Origin: Paulinella micropora
Lineage: Eukaryota; Cercozoa; Imbricatea; Euglyphida
Assembly: GCA_009731375.1 (NCBI GenBank)
Contig: BJOX01000241.1
Coordinates: 377,752 to 441,751 of the forward strand
DNA length: 64,000 bases
Reading direction: 5' to 3'
Numbering within the stretch: the stretch's first letter is position 1; every line of letters begins with the position of its first letter. The translations under genes and the position numbers were made by a program. Of the stretch, positions 47,419-58,325 are shown one piece after another. A model generated the notes under the pieces. It had not been told where the DNA came from, searched no databases, and saw nothing but the letters and a program-made list of their open reading frames with translations.

Positions 47419-48663
47419 TCACTGGTCTTCTATAAAATTAGCAATAATATTGACAATTTCACCACCAGCATTAGTGGAAACTGATTTCTGTGTAAAAGTT
47501 AATACATCACTTGGAGACAGATAAATATCATAATTTCTAAGATTTATTTGTTGAGTTGATTGAGAATTTACGTAAAGTTTAAAAATTGTTGTTCCGTTGG
47601 CAACGGCACTTGACTTTGTATCAGTATCTACAATTGAAAACTTAGAATCAACATCTGCAAAACCTGCGCCAGTTAGTGTTCCATTCAATACCATTCTTAC
47701 TACACATACCTTACTATCTTCATTTGTAATACTTATCAAAGTTGGATAAACATTTGAATAATTTGTCAAATTAGCACCGCCCGCATCAAATACCGCTTGT
47801 TTCTTATACTAATAATAGGACTTTTAGTGGTGTTTGCTGCTTTACTTCCTTCCACTTCGTTTGTTATACTTGTGTTTATCGTATTTGCCCTCAATGAATA
47901 AACTGGCACTCGCTGTTTTAAGAGTTTGTATTCCAATCGCTGCATCATTTTTCATTACTGCTGTAAAAGGTAATGTCGTATTAGCATTCGCAGGCTTAAC
48001 CCAGTATTAGCATTCGCATAGTCAATCATATGAACTAATTGAAATAATCCTGTTATGGGATTTTCAATATAAAACTTAATAGCACCAAACCCAAGATACT
48101 GAAATTGAATTTGAAATACATTTCCTCTGCTCCAAACTACTTCTGGCATAGCCGAAGTTCCATCGCACGGGTCATCCCAGTCTGCTTGGTCAATATAATC
48201 TACGACACCTCCTTTACAATGCGCAAAATTCATTCCTGCTCTATTTTTGTAGAAATAAAATCCATCATTAAGGTCATTTCCTATTCCAATATATGAATAG
48301 TAATCTTTTGTATCATCCATTGTCCATATAGCAGTAAAGCGGGCGAGGACACCCGTTCCAGTTCTATATTTTATTCTCCTTTTACTTACCAGTCTAGCAT
48401 CCGCCGTGACCCGCTTGAGTTGTTAATGTTGCCATATTATTCAAAAATGACACAGATGATTTTGTTTCTGTTTTTGTCCATATCCTAGTATTAATGGTAT
48501 ATGGAAAGATTTCCTGTAAAACTGGTGTTAATTGACTTACTACTGCTTCGCCAAAAGCAGTTTTTGAATTATTTGTTTCAATATCACCATCATATCCAAG
48601 TTTGATATTTATAAATTCTCCGTCCGGATTTTCTGCGATTAAGTTTCTCTGGTGAGTTTTCAT
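47419..48663 (-). pseudogene. Virion surface/structural protein (copy E), frameshifted
   Basis: Start at 48663 (MKTHQRNLIAENPDGEFINI; KTAFGEAVVSQLTPVLQEIF). It continues in other frames with SKRRIKYRTGTGVLARFTAI, DYYSYIGIGNDLNDGFYFYK, VFQIQFQYLGFGAIKFYIEN and ends NIIANFIEDQ. Same architecture as 29539-30759, with breaks near 48425, 47990 and 47800. The preceding hairpin leader is conserved with that of the ATPase gene. Confidence 0.6.
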
Positions 48664-48664
48664 T

Positions 48665-48808
48665 GATATTTGAGAATTTCGATTCGTGCTCCGCACTCTC
48701 TCTTATTCTCAAACGTCGTTTTCCTATATTATACGAGAAAAAATATTTAATCTATTAATTTTTTTTTAGAATTGCGCTTCGTGCTGTCGCACTATCACTT
48801 ATTCTAAA
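48665..48808. promoter_or_regulatory. Two conserved hairpin leaders (copy E)
   Basis: 48665-48712: TTTGAGAAT ... CGTGCTCCGCACTCTCTC ... ATTCTCAAA. 48767-48808: TTTAGAAT, TGCGCTTCGTGCTGTCGCAC, ATTCTAAA. Outer arms pair perfectly (9 and 8 bp) and the GTGC/GCAC core pairs inside. The first abuts the surface-protein ATG; the second lies between that gene and MCP. Confidence 0.5.
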
Positions 48809-48887
48809 TTTTTCTTTTTTTTGTTTTTCACGATTTTTATCAACAAACGAGAATGAGTGAAACGAATGAAAGTGTAGTTGCTAAATA

Positions 48888-49880
48888 TCAACTCATCAAA
48901 ATTTCAACTCCCTTAACAAGCACACTACGTTGAAGAATGGCGAATGTGTAATGGTTAAGATTAGTTATGCCACCACCACTCGCATTATTACTTGTAGTTG
49001 AAACGAATTCATATCGCCTCTCAGTGTCTAGGCTCAAACCGCTCACCTCATAGCCGTCTGTGTCCTTATCGCACAGCGGGCGGTTATTGTCCCAAGTATC
49101 TACGTGGAACCAGTTGTAATGATAGACATCGCTGTTTAGGATAGCAGTTCCCTTCAACTTATCCTTCAAAATCATATAGTCCTCATTTTCCTTTGTGTCA
49201 ATATCAAACTGCTGTAGACGAGAGCCATCAAGGGTTGTATATTATTTTTCAACCTTCGCACCAGCTCTGTTGTCATTATCAAAAGAAGTATTAGCACTCT
49301 CAGTGAAATGAAAGGCGGAAGTATAAATACGACGAATTGTTTCACCCTGCGAGCGGTTCATCTTAATAACATAGTTCTGTTGGTTTGTTTGAAGACTTTG
49401 CTTCCAAGCGATAGCATACTCAATCTTAAATGGAAAGCCTTCACCCGCAATCTTTTGTTGGACACCGAGGATGACATTTGGGTTCAGTCAACAGCAAGGA
49501 ATAGATTTAGGTTAGATACGATAGCACCAGCGGTAGTAGCGGCAGCACCAGTGGAAATAGAACTAGCATCAGTGCCATAGAATGAAGAGCGGTTGGTTTC
49601 AGCCCACACAATCCGCATATCCAAAATTTCATTAAATCCAATAGTCTTACCCAGTTCAAAAATAGTGCCAAACAGCATACCCAAAGGAAACGTAACATTA
49701 ATAACAGGGTTGGCACCATTGGCAGTTCCACCTTCAAAATACTTAGCATCCTCAAAAGGAACATTAACCAAACTATAATCCCCCGCAGTGCTATCGGCGA
49801 GAGCGGTATCATTATTACGGCGGGCATTAACAAGTGGCACTTTGTAATATCCTTGAACTGCAGCGACCAATCCTGCAGTA
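48888..49880 (-). pseudogene. Major capsid protein, C-terminal part (copy E)
   Basis: Aligns throughout with 30789-31955: VNARRNNDTALADS, VPFEDAKYFEGG, VTFPLGMLFGTIFELGKTIG, RSQGETIRRIYTSAF, YHYNWFHVDTWDNNRPLCDK. Breaks: frameshift near 49490 and TAA at about 49243. The first ~55 residues of the alignment and all of the N-terminal jelly roll are absent because retroelement sequence begins at about 49880. Confidence 0.7.
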
Positions 49881-51256
49881 TTTGGCCGTCGTCTCCTTGG
49901 TGTCGTCAGCCGTAGGAACCGCAATCACGTAGCCCGATCAATAATCGTTAGGATATACTTGTATCGACCCTCCCCTGCTTCCGGTAAAGGCCCGACGTAA
50001 TCGATGTGAATCGTGTCAAATATATCCCGTGTTACGTCATACTGTCTCAGTAGCCCCTTGTTCGCATCGTAGACCGTCTTCGCCCTCTGGCATTGCCCAC
50101 ATCCCGAAATGAAACTCTTGATGTCCTTATCCATCGTGTCCCAATAAAACCGTCGAGTCATAGACCACCTCATCCTATCCAGCCCCGGGTGACTCTGTAA
50201 AGGGCAGTTGTGTGCCCCTATCAGAATCGCGTACCGTAACGCTGCCGGTACCCATACCACCCACCGTTCCGGATCGTCCTTGTTCTTGGCCCCGCTCCCG
50301 AAATACCAGATTAGCCCGTCCGAGTAAGTGTACTTCTCCTTCCGCCACTTTATGTCCCCATCCGCCGAAATCCCCGTCGGGTTCTCCTGGTGCGCAATAA
50401 ACCTCTTCCACTCCTCACTGTCTCGCGTGAGCTTGCGGAACATGTCCACCGACGCAAACTTGATCTCCGTCTTGTTTTCCAACTCCAAGGATACCCGGCT
50501 TGGGTGTGTGTCCCTCAACATGAGTTCCGGCTCCGCCTCCGTCTGACCCGCCGCCGCTTCCGCCTTCGTCGGAATCACAATGTTCCCCACCATGGGCATG
50601 GTCCGCCACGGAAAAGGTTTCAAATCCCCCACCTCATCCTCCTTCAGCCCCCCCTGTATCGCCTCCTTCCACATTTTTTCCTCATATCCCTCTCGCGCGT
50701 CCTCTAGCCCGTGTTCTTCACAACAATCCACCGACTGTGCGTGGGCCGCTTCGTAAAACCGCACATCCTGCCTCTGCGCCTCCTTTCTATTCCTATGCAT
50801 TTCCGCTACCTCCGTCACATATTCCATACCGTTGATGGGTTTCCAGTCGTCGAAATTCGTCCTCTGCTCCTCCTCTTCCAAATCGATTTTTCCCAAGACC
50901 GTTAAAACCGCTGCGGCCGTCTTGAAGTGAAACCGCGTCAGGTTCATGCCACTCTTCTTCTCCGCGTCGTACACCGGTTTCAGTGCGAAGACACCATGAC
51001 TCTGCTGTTGCGCCCGTGTATCATTGTCATCCGCCACCGCCTCCTCCTTCTTTTCCTTCGCGTTGTCGTCCTCCAGCGCACACCCAGCCCTAGACTGGTA
51101 GTCCGCACGATAGTTCTCCTTACCCGATATGAATTCAATCGTGAAGTCATATTCGGATAGCTCCAACTGCCATCTTGCCAACCTGCCCGTGTGATCCTGC
51201 GACATCAACCACTGTAGGTTGTTGTCATCCGACCGCACCGTCGTCCCCTTTGCCAC
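49881..51256 (-). pseudogene. Ty3/gypsy-like RNase H end and integrase, truncated
   Basis: Begins with the end of RNase H (SDDNNLQWLMSQDHTGRLAR, DFTIEFISGKENYRADYQSR), a long variable linker, then the integrase zinc-binding HHCC domain (AHNCPLQSHPGLDRMRW...FISGCGQCQRAKTVYDANKG) and the start of the core, FDTIHIDYVGPLPEAGEG and YILTIIDRAT. A one-base deletion follows and, after about 20 more recognisable codons (VIAVPTADDTKETTAKYC), sequence switches to proviral MCP at about 49880. The catalytic core after the first Asp is lost. Confidence 0.75.
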
Positions 51257-52809
51257 AGATAGTCACGTAGTTTCTTGAAACCCCAGACTGTGGCCAATGC
51301 CTCTCTCTGCCGCGTGCAGTATTGCTGTTCCGCCTGTGTCATTCGCCGGCTCAGAAACATTACCAGCCTCAAACGCCCCTCGTCGTCCCTCTGTTGCAGA
51401 ACCCCTCCTATCGCATATGCCGATGCATCCGTGTCGAGTATGAAACTCTTGTTGAAATTGGGAAGCTGTAAAACTGTACCCCCTTCGCTCCATGGGTCCA
51501 TCAAGATATGTGCCCTTAGTGTTTCAACCGCCTTATGAACCGCTGGTGGCCACGTACTCCCCGCACCGCACTTGCCCTCTTTCATGAACAACCGTATTGG
51601 CTCCGCGATTTTTGCGAATCCCGGTATGAATTCACTATAGTATTGCGCCAAGGACACAAAGGAGTGTAAATCGGATCTCGTCGCAGGAAGATGCATAGCC
51701 GCAAGCGCCTCTCGCTTCTTCCTCGCAATCGAACACGTCCCGTTCTCGATGTCGTACCCCAGATACTGTATCCGTCTCTGTAAGAAATGGCACTTCTTAG
51801 CATTCAACCGAAATCCGAACGCCTTGACCCGTTTCATGATGTCCCGCGAATGTTGTATGTCTTCCTCTACCGAATTCGAGAAAATGACCACATCATCCAA
51901 ATACGGGAAGGCGTATCCCGCCGTATCCCCGTGCTTCTCCGCAAATTCCGCGTCTCGGAAATTTGCACCCAACATCTTTGTCATCGCCTGCTGAAATATG
52001 CCCGGTGCCACCTTCAACCCCATCGGCAGAACCTTCCACACGTAGGTTGTCATCCCCGCCATGAATGTCGTTAGGTAGCGGCTTTCCTCCTCTAACGGGA
52101 TTTGCCAGAATCCACTTTTCAAATCCAACGTCCAGTATATTTTCGCTTTCTGCAACACCTCTATTCCCCTCCGCACGTCTGGCACCGGCGTCTCTATCTT
52201 TTTGATGATTTCGTTTATCCTCCAATAGTTGATACACATCCGCAACGTTCCGTCTGGTTTCGGCGCCATGCGTACCGGAGACGCATACTCCGATAGCCGC
52301 GCCTCGATCAATCCCTTTTCCAAAAGTTCCGCCGTCATCTCCCTCGCAATCCGGTCCTCATGATGGCTCAACCGCGAAGGCCGTCCTATCCCCGGTACCT
52401 CTTGCCCCATCTCTCGTTCGAAAACTGCCACGGGGCTTGTCACCGATCCCCCCTCCAAAGGGCCGAAAGCTTGGATGTTGTCTTCCATGACCCCCATAGC
52501 CGCAGCCTTTTCCTCTGAAGTGCCCTCCCATGTCTCCGACTGTTCCTGTAACGCCTGTCTCGCCTTATCCGTCTCCTCCTTACTAGTCTCCTTGATCTGC
52601 TCCTCTGTCGCTTGCCCCTGTATATCATCCACCGCTATCTCTGCTCCGTTCCCGTCTAAACCCTCCCTCGACCGATATAAGGTTGGTGTCTTCCGTTCTT
52701 GATCCGCGAATCTTGCCAGTTGGTCCATCATCATAGCATACTGAATGGCGTGTGTCCTGTGATATACCCCGGATATGTGCGTAAATGCTTCATCCCGAAT
52801 GGAGGCCAA
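51205..52809 (-). CDS. Ty3/gypsy-like reverse transcriptase and RNase H
   Basis: 534 residues. RT from about residue 170: YASPVRMAPKPDGTLRMCIN, YWTLDLKSGFWQIPL, FMAGMTTYVWKVLPMGLKVA, PGIFQQAMTKML, FPYLDDVVIFSNSVEED (the YLDD box near 51890-51910), HFLQRRIQYLGYDIENG. RNase H: KSFILDTDASAYAIGGVLQQ, TRQREALATVWGFKKLRDYL. Metaviridae-type order. A one-base shift at the end separates it from the rest of RNase H at 51256. GC-rich and Arg-rich, unlike the AT-rich proviral genes nearby. Confidence 0.85.
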   Translation of the reverse strand: MASIRDEAFTHISGVYHRTHAIQYAMMMDQLARFADQERKTPTLYRSREGLDGNGAEIAVDDIQGQATEEQIKETSKEETDKARQALQEQSETWEGTSEEKAAAMGVMEDNIQAFGPLEGGSVTSPVAVFEREMGQEVPGIGRPSRLSHHEDRIAREMTAELLEKGLIEARLSEYASPVRMAPKPDGTLRMCINYWRINEIIKKIETPVPDVRRGIEVLQKAKIYWTLDLKSGFWQIPLEEESRYLTTFMAGMTTYVWKVLPMGLKVAPGIFQQAMTKMLGANFRDAEFAEKHGDTAGYAFPYLDDVVIFSNSVEEDIQHSRDIMKRVKAFGFRLNAKKCHFLQRRIQYLGYDIENGTCSIARKKREALAAMHLPATRSDLHSFVSLAQYYSEFIPGFAKIAEPIRLFMKEGKCGAGSTWPPAVHKAVETLRAHILMDPWSEGGTVLQLPNFNKSFILDTDASAYAIGGVLQQRDDEGRLRLVMFLSRRMTQAEQQYCTRQREALATVWGFKKLRDYLWQRGRRCGRMTTTYSG

Positions 52810-53183
52810 ATCCGATCCAGAAGTTCCTCTCGGTACCGCCTAGCTATCTTCCTCGATCCGAGTCGGCAAGCCACTATCAACTTCTGTGTGCGACTCGGAA
52901 TCGGTATCGGGTCCGCGATAAGAAAATCTTCCACATCGTACCACCACATCTCCGTCCTCCCACCTACCGGAAACATAATCGTGAAATCCCCATGCGAAAG
53001 CCGATTTTTCAATGTCTTCTTGATCTGTGACACCGAATCCGCTACCATGGGTTGGCTTTCCCACCGCTCCTGCAGCAAGTTCAAAATCTCCACCGTGGCC
53101 TGGCTAGGCTTGCCCGTATTGCATACTACATATTGCGCCATAGGCAACACCCGTGTATCCATTTCCTTATGCAGGTATCCCAA
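52731..53183 (-). CDS. Retroelement polyprotein segment between protease and RT
   Basis: 150 residues (MGYLHKEMDTRVLPMAQYVV; MVADSVSQIKKTLKNRLSHG; MWWYDVEDFLIADPIPIPSR). No family recognised. Overlaps the RT frame by ~80 bp and is probably continuous with it in the original polyprotein. Confidence 0.5.
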   Translation of the reverse strand: MGYLHKEMDTRVLPMAQYVVCNTGKPSQATVEILNLLQERWESQPMVADSVSQIKKTLKNRLSHGDFTIMFPVGGRTEMWWYDVEDFLIADPIPIPSRTQKLIVACRLGSRKIARRYREELLDRIWPPFGMKHLRTYPGYITGHTPFSML

Positions 53184-53225
53184 ATCTCGCCCGTGTTTCG
53201 GAAAACCGTCCGAGGCCTCCTCCCT

Positions 53226-54027
53226 CTATCTCCGGAAATTCTCCAACCTCATGTCGACCAGAGCAACGATTCTGGCCCTCGTCCATTCATCCTCCGACTC
53301 GCTCTCCTCTTCCTCCTCCTCGTGTTCCCCAATTGCAAAAACCTCCTGTTCCGCTGCCTTATTCTCCTCTCCCTTCTCAATCTCTACCCGTACCGCCCTG
53401 AAATCGTTCGCCACCCATGCCCCCGGTACTCCTTGTGCCCTCCTCTGAGTCGTATTCCACCACTCGATACACCGGAGCGTTTTGCCCCCGTCCATACCGT
53501 ATCTCTTCTCTGCGACAGTCGATGTGAGTGTGCATACGCTTCAGCGCGTCAAAGCTCCATAGAAGTCCCCCTGTATATGCCGGGACGACCCAAAACCTGT
53601 GCGTATATGTATTCCCCCCTTCCAGGTCGAACGCCAGCAGTATCGTGCCCGTCATCGCCGTTGTACCCGACACCCCCTTCACCCAACCCCGTGTCGCCCG
53701 AAACCGCTCCTTGAACCATGGTTGTTGTCAGTGCTTGTCCAAAAAATGTTTTCCGATGACGCTGATGGCCGCCATGGTATCGTTGTCAATGACCACATCC
53801 ACTCCTAAACTCCTCAACTTGACCCAAGTATACGCCAGTGGGAGATTTGATCCTTTAATTTGACTAACCGACGGCGTCACTCGCATCGCCTCATGCCTCT
53901 GACTCACCTTCCAGTGTGTCTCCAGCAATTGTCGTTCTCGCTCTCGTGTCTTCTCTCTCTCACTTTCTTCTCGCTTCTTTTCCTCTGCCACCCCCTCTCC
54001 CTCACTTCTCTCCCGCTCCCCCTCCAA
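53226..54027 (-). pseudogene. Retropepsin-like aspartic protease region, frameshifted
   Basis: First frame: Glu/Arg-rich coil, then LGVDVVIDNDTMAAISVIGK, which has the shape of the hydrophobic-hydrophobic-Asp-x-(G/D)... active-site loop, although Asp-Thr/Ser-Gly reads Asp-Asn-Asp. Second frame, after a shift near 53730: VKGVSGTTAMTGTILLAFDL, THRFWVVPAYTGGLLWSFDA, typical of the retropepsin core. The third frame is acidic linker. The altered active-site triplet suggests inactivity or sequence error. Confidence 0.5.
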
Positions 54028-54159
54028 TCTCGCTCTCTCCTTGCCCTCACCCTCACTGTTCTCGCCCTATTTGTACCCTTTTCCTTGTACCCCCCGATCC
54101 GCTACATGCTCGCCCCTCTGCCTTCTGCTGTTTTGCATGCCGTTACCCCTGTTTCTCGT

Positions 54160-56523
54160 CTATCTCTTCGTCCCTCCCCCTTTGCCTATGTCAGGTCCAC
54201 ATATTCCCGTGTCTTCAAACTCCTCCCCATCTCGTCCCTTTCCGGGTTCCCGTATCCCGATCCGTCGCCCCGTCGCCGTTGTCGCCTCGCCCTCCGTTCC
54301 CCTATCATACGTCAAACCCCCATTCCCGTTCGTGATCTCCCCTTCACTCTTTCCTGGCTCACCTGCCGTAGAAACCCCCACGATCTTTACGTCATCGTCG
54401 CTGTTAGACCTGCGCTGACGCGCTTCCTCTTGCCGCGGAGGTCGCTCCTGTTCATATATACCATGAGTGCGGTCATGTTCCCGCTCCATCCCCTCTATCG
54501 TTTGTTCCGTACCCGCGATGAATCCCGCGCCCTCTGGCTGTCCCTGTCGCTCCTGCGTTCCCGCTCCAGCCCCTGCAATCAACCCCTGTCGATCCGAATG
54601 CACATATGGTAGATGAGAGTGTCGTGTTCCGCTTGTACCCGCTGTGTCTTTCCCAACACCCCACTTCCCGTATATCAAGGGTTGTACCTGTTTGTCCATC
54701 CCCGGTCTAGGCGCCGCCGCATAATTACCCCGACTCCCTCGAAATCCTCCCCGATACTCGTCCCGATAGCCACCCCGCGGTCCTCTCCCGCTGTTGTTGT
54801 CGTTCCTCCGATACCCGTCCCGCATTTCCTCCCGTCGCTCTCCCTCCGTGTTTTTGGGTCGCACGTTGGCTGCTCGGTGGTAGTAACCCTTATCCTTTCG
54901 CGTCCATCCCTTCGCCTTGATATTGGCCTCATTGAACTCCCGCAGTGCCGGGAGTTCCTCTGGCGGGAACATGTCCTCCAACCATCCTAGCTGCCACATC
55001 CCGCGCCTTACCGCCTCTTTCAACTCCCAGTATGCCTCGTCTCTGTGTTGCTGCCTGCAAGTGTCTAAATTGTCGTGCCACATATTCATCCCGTGGCTCA
55101 CCTGGCAGTTTCCCTGAATTCCCAACCAGTGCATAGCGATAGCAGTGTAACATGAATCCTTGTCCCAGTTCCTGGACCGCAGTGCCCGTCTGGTATACTT
55201 CGGGAAACCCTCGATCAGCTCCGAGTCCGGTGGGTACAGTGGCTGCCCCTTTAGTTCCGTATTTGGCAGAGCCCTGTTATGGAACTCTGCGTCGAACTTC
55301 AACCTTTCCCCTCCTCGAGGCGCCCGATCTGCATGAAACACTTGCGGTGGTCGCCGCTCCTGTCGTCGCTCCTGGTATCCTCCGTCCCCATACCTCGAGC
55401 CCCATGGTTTATACCCCCCGTCATGCCTTGGCGCCCGATCTCCCCCCCCTTGCGTGAACTGTCGNNNNNNNNNNCGAAAGCCTCCGCTGCCTGAATAGTT
55501 GAACCTTGCCTGTGGCCACTTCGCGGTCACCGCTGGCGATATGATCACACGATCGATCAACGCCGGGTCTTCCTCATGTAATACCCAGCTGACCGGATTG
55601 TAAGTGGTTTTCAACCCCTGCCATCGGGTTTTGCCCTCTGGCGTGATATCCGCCAACGCTATCACCTGTGCTGCGATCTCCGGAACCACCGCTTTCGTTT
55701 CTTTATCCTTCCATATCCCCGCCAGAACCATTGGGTATATCTCCTTCTTCTCGTGCCACAGACTGAGCCCCGCGATACTGGCAAAGATGTCCCGTAATGC
55801 CGTCCTCCTCGTAACCAGAGCCTGTGCCGCGTCCTTCAGCGCCTCTATCTCATCCCCCCTGTCAAGAAGTTGGTGAAACTGGTACACGTCGGCGAACACA
55901 AAATGAGCGACATCGACCACCACCTTCTTGTTATTCACCCCTCGCTCCCCGAACTCCTTCTTGAACCGCTCCTCCCATACATGCGTGTCAAGTAACCGCG
56001 TGTGTTCGTCCCCCGACCCCACCAAGTTGCCCAACAAGTAGCACACTTGGTCCGCCGCGTCCCCACAGAGTGCCGCTTTAGCCTCACTCCGCAAAGCCAC
56101 GATGAACTTACGTACCTTGTTCATGTACTCATACTCTTGCTGTTTGCTCGCAACCATTGGCCTCTCTCCGTGTTCCTGCAACAGCTGCGTCTTACGGAGC
56201 TGTCCCAGGATCCTCTCCCGTTGTTCTCTACCGTTGATCTTTGACTTGCTTGTGCCACGCCGCCTCCGCTTTCCCCCTTTTTCCCCTTCCCTTGATCTCG
56301 ATCTGTATTCCGATTCTTCTGAATCCGAGCTCGCCGCTCTCTCCGACTGCCTCCCAATTCTTCTTCTTTTTCTTCCTCTTTTCCGGGGACGCTGTTGCCG
56401 CTTCCGCTTCCGCCGCCGCCATCCGAATCCTGATCCACGTATACCAACCCCGCACACATCCTTCAACAACCTATTGCCGCAGTTCCTTCCGTTTTGCCTC
56501 CTTTTCCGCATCCGTCGCCGCAT
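54160..56523 (-). CDS. Large Arg-rich gag/nucleocapsid-like protein
   Basis: 787 residues with one 10-N gap (55465-55474). Very basic N-terminus (GWRRRKRKRQQRPRKRGRKR), a helical capsid-like region (YMNKVRKFIVALRSEAKAAL; VCYLLGNLVGSGDEHTRLLD; FVFADVYQFHQLLDRGDEIE), then RGG/GGY repeats (GGYKPWGSRYGDGGYQERR; GPRGGYRDEYRGGFRGSRGN) suited to RNA binding. In between lies an unassigned Cys/Trp region (KDSCYTAIAMHWLGIQGNCQ). A gag role is inferred from composition and from its place upstream of protease and RT. Confidence 0.55.
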   Translation of the reverse strand: MRRRMRKRRQNGRNCGNRLLKDVCGVGIRGSGFGWRRRKRKRQQRPRKRGRKRRRIGRQSERAASSDSEESEYRSRSREGEKGGKRRRRGTSKSKINGREQRERILGQLRKTQLLQEHGERPMVASKQQEYEYMNKVRKFIVALRSEAKAALCGDAADQVCYLLGNLVGSGDEHTRLLDTHVWEERFKKEFGERGVNNKKVVVDVAHFVFADVYQFHQLLDRGDEIEALKDAAQALVTRRTALRDIFASIAGLSLWHEKKEIYPMVLAGIWKDKETKAVVPEIAAQVIALADITPEGKTRWQGLKTTYNPVSWVLHEEDPALIDRVIISPAVTAKWPQARFNYSGSGGFXXXXRQFTQGGGDRAPRHDGGYKPWGSRYGDGGYQERRQERRPPQVFHADRAPRGGERLKFDAEFHNRALPNTELKGQPLYPPDSELIEGFPKYTRRALRSRNWDKDSCYTAIAMHWLGIQGNCQVSHGMNMWHDNLDTCRQQHRDEAYWELKEAVRRGMWQLGWLEDMFPPEELPALREFNEANIKAKGWTRKDKGYYHRAANVRPKNTEGERREEMRDGYRRNDNNSGRGPRGGYRDEYRGGFRGSRGNYAAAPRPGMDKQVQPLIYGKWGVGKDTAGTSGTRHSHLPYVHSDRQGLIAGAGAGTQERQGQPEGAGFIAGTEQTIEGMEREHDRTHGIYEQERPPRQEEARQRRSNSDDDVKIVGVSTAGEPGKSEGEITNGNGGLTYDRGTEGEATTATGRRIGIREPGKGRDGEEFEDTGICGPDIGKGGGTKR

Positions 56524-57445
56524 CGTTCAACGCCGCTGCCTCTTCCAACAACTTGTACAGTGATGCATCCCTCTTCTCCATCCTTGCCCCCACGTCAGTC
56601 GGCCCCGCCATATATTCCCGCATGGCGTCATACGCCTTGCCCGCCAACCCTCTAAGGCTCCGTGCCCAACCCGTATGGCAATTCTGTATCAGATCCGCCA
56701 GTTCCTCCGCCGGGTTCCTGGAAAACGCCGCGTCCCACCTCATCGCATCCGCCATCTTTGCGGCCGCTTGTTGTAATTCCCGTCTCTGCGCCCCCGCTGC
56801 CATACACAACGACTTGATGTCCCCGTTTGATATATATACCCCCTCCTCCAACATCCGATTCATCACGACATTGGGCAGCTTCGTTCTACTCACCTTGTCC
56901 CGATAAAACCCAACATCTATGTACAGCGCTTCCGCCAAATGGATCAGGTCCACCATCATCATCCCCTGCCCATATGTTGGTTTTCCCTTGGGCCACATCC
57001 ACGTCTGCCACTGGTCCACCTCGCTGTATATGCCCCCGTCGTCCTCCCTTTTTGTCCACACCTTGTAGTTTTTCGTCGACAACTGCCTGTATATCTCCGG
57101 TGCCATCTCCGGCGTACGTTGCATCAGTTCGTGGAAGAATAGCGACAAAGTTGGTGGGTTCCTCGCATACGTCGGATCCGATGTTGCCGGCAGTGCCTCC
57201 GCCTTAGCCTCCGTGTACCGCATTGGGTCCTCCCGTCGGCTCGCCGGTGTAAACGTTATCGCGCGAATGGTCGGTCCTATCCATCCCACGTCCTCGTCGT
57301 CTCTGAACTCCAGTGCCCCAGGTTGTGCCTCCATCTCGAATTCTAAAGTATAAAATATATTGTGATTGAAACCGTGATCCCCATATATACATGCTCCCGT
57401 GGCATTATTATATCTGCTCATTTTATATCCTCCCCTGGTCCCCAA
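56471..57445 (-). CDS. gag-like ORF 4
   Basis: 324 residues from the first possible Met. A second candidate start, at 57333 (MEAQPGALEFRDDEDVGWIG), lies 12 nt after ATACTTTAG. Helical and mixed (MRISRRED-type basic segments, MAPEIYRQLSTKNYKVWTKR, YGQGMMMVDLIHLAEALYID, FSRNPAEELADLIQNCHTGW). Overlaps the next frame by ~50 bp. Not recognised; probably part of the capsid polyprotein. Confidence 0.45.
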   Translation of the reverse strand: MGTRGGYKMSRYNNATGACIYGDHGFNHNIFYTLEFEMEAQPGALEFRDDEDVGWIGPTIRAITFTPASRREDPMRYTEAKAEALPATSDPTYARNPPTLSLFFHELMQRTPEMAPEIYRQLSTKNYKVWTKREDDGGIYSEVDQWQTWMWPKGKPTYGQGMMMVDLIHLAEALYIDVGFYRDKVSRTKLPNVVMNRMLEEGVYISNGDIKSLCMAAGAQRRELQQAAAKMADAMRWDAAFSRNPAEELADLIQNCHTGWARSLRGLAGKAYDAMREYMAGPTDVGARMEKRDASLYKLLEEAAALNDAATDAEKEAKRKELRQ

Positions 57446-57667
57446 GTCCGTGTCTCCAGTTCCTCCCTTGTTCCACCGTTATATCCCCGTCTGTTTTCCT
57501 TTTTGTTTTGTTTTCTGTAAGGCCAGCCGTATCTGTATTTACGCTCTGTCCCTTCTCCCTTCCCCTCCGCTTCTCTATATCTCTTCCCGCATACATTCGT
57601 CCCACATCTCCTTAGAGAGGCCTTGCATCCACTCCACTACTTCCGCTCCCGTCTTCAGCTTCTCGAT

Positions 57668-58325
57668 TCACTCTTTCCTCCCCGATACCCCTTCCTTCCT
57701 CTCTACCTCCCTGTCAGATGCCTCGTCCCGGTCGTTCATTGCGTTATTCCGTTCCTCCTCTTCCCGTCTCTGTTGCCTCCGCTCCTTTTCTAAAGTCTCA
57801 ATCCATGCCCGTGTTTCGTGACTGTCCCAATCTTTGTCCGGTGTGGTTTTCTCCACCCTTTCTATGATACTCCTGATCCGTAACGGTCCCACAAACATTC
57901 TCCAGCTGTCTCCCCCGGTCCTTCAAAACCTTCACCCACTTCCTCGCGTGTTCCACCTTCCCCTTGGCACAGGCCCATGCAGTATGGATTCTCTCTGCCG
58001 TCCATTTCCCCTGTACTTTGGTCAACACAGCCATGAAACTGTATTGGTACTGTGCTTCCTCCGTCATGGCAAACACCTTCCACAAACCCTCGTCGTTGCT
58101 ATACCAACGATATTGCAATTCCCACATAGCTCTAATTGCCATCCACCTCGCATCCCTTCGGACCCGATCCGTGTCCATAATCGCTCCCACCCGTTCACCC
58201 CACCGATATCCCATTTCCTCTACAAACCGTTGAGCCTCCTCATCCATCTTATATTCCACTCCCCCTATCTGTCCCAACTTCTTTTCCTCCTCCGATATCC
58301 CCATCCTTACCTCCCGTATGCTCAT
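57668..58325 (-). CDS. gag-like ORF 3
   Basis: Starts MSIREVRMGISEEEKKLGQI, preceded at 58343-58356 by GTCCCTACTTTAGGAC. Trp-rich helical region (WMAIRAMWELQYRWYSNDEG; FMAVLTKVQGKWTAERIHTA). A frameshift near 57880 leads to a charged coil (IETLEKERRQQRREEEERNN). No known family. Confidence 0.4.

Noticed and set aside
53860-54612. Long plus-strand open frames in 53-59 kb (Ser/Pro/Leu/Arg-rich)
   Set aside because: They are antisense shadows of the GC-rich retroelement ORFs; the minus strand carries the recognisable RT, integrase and RGG motifs.
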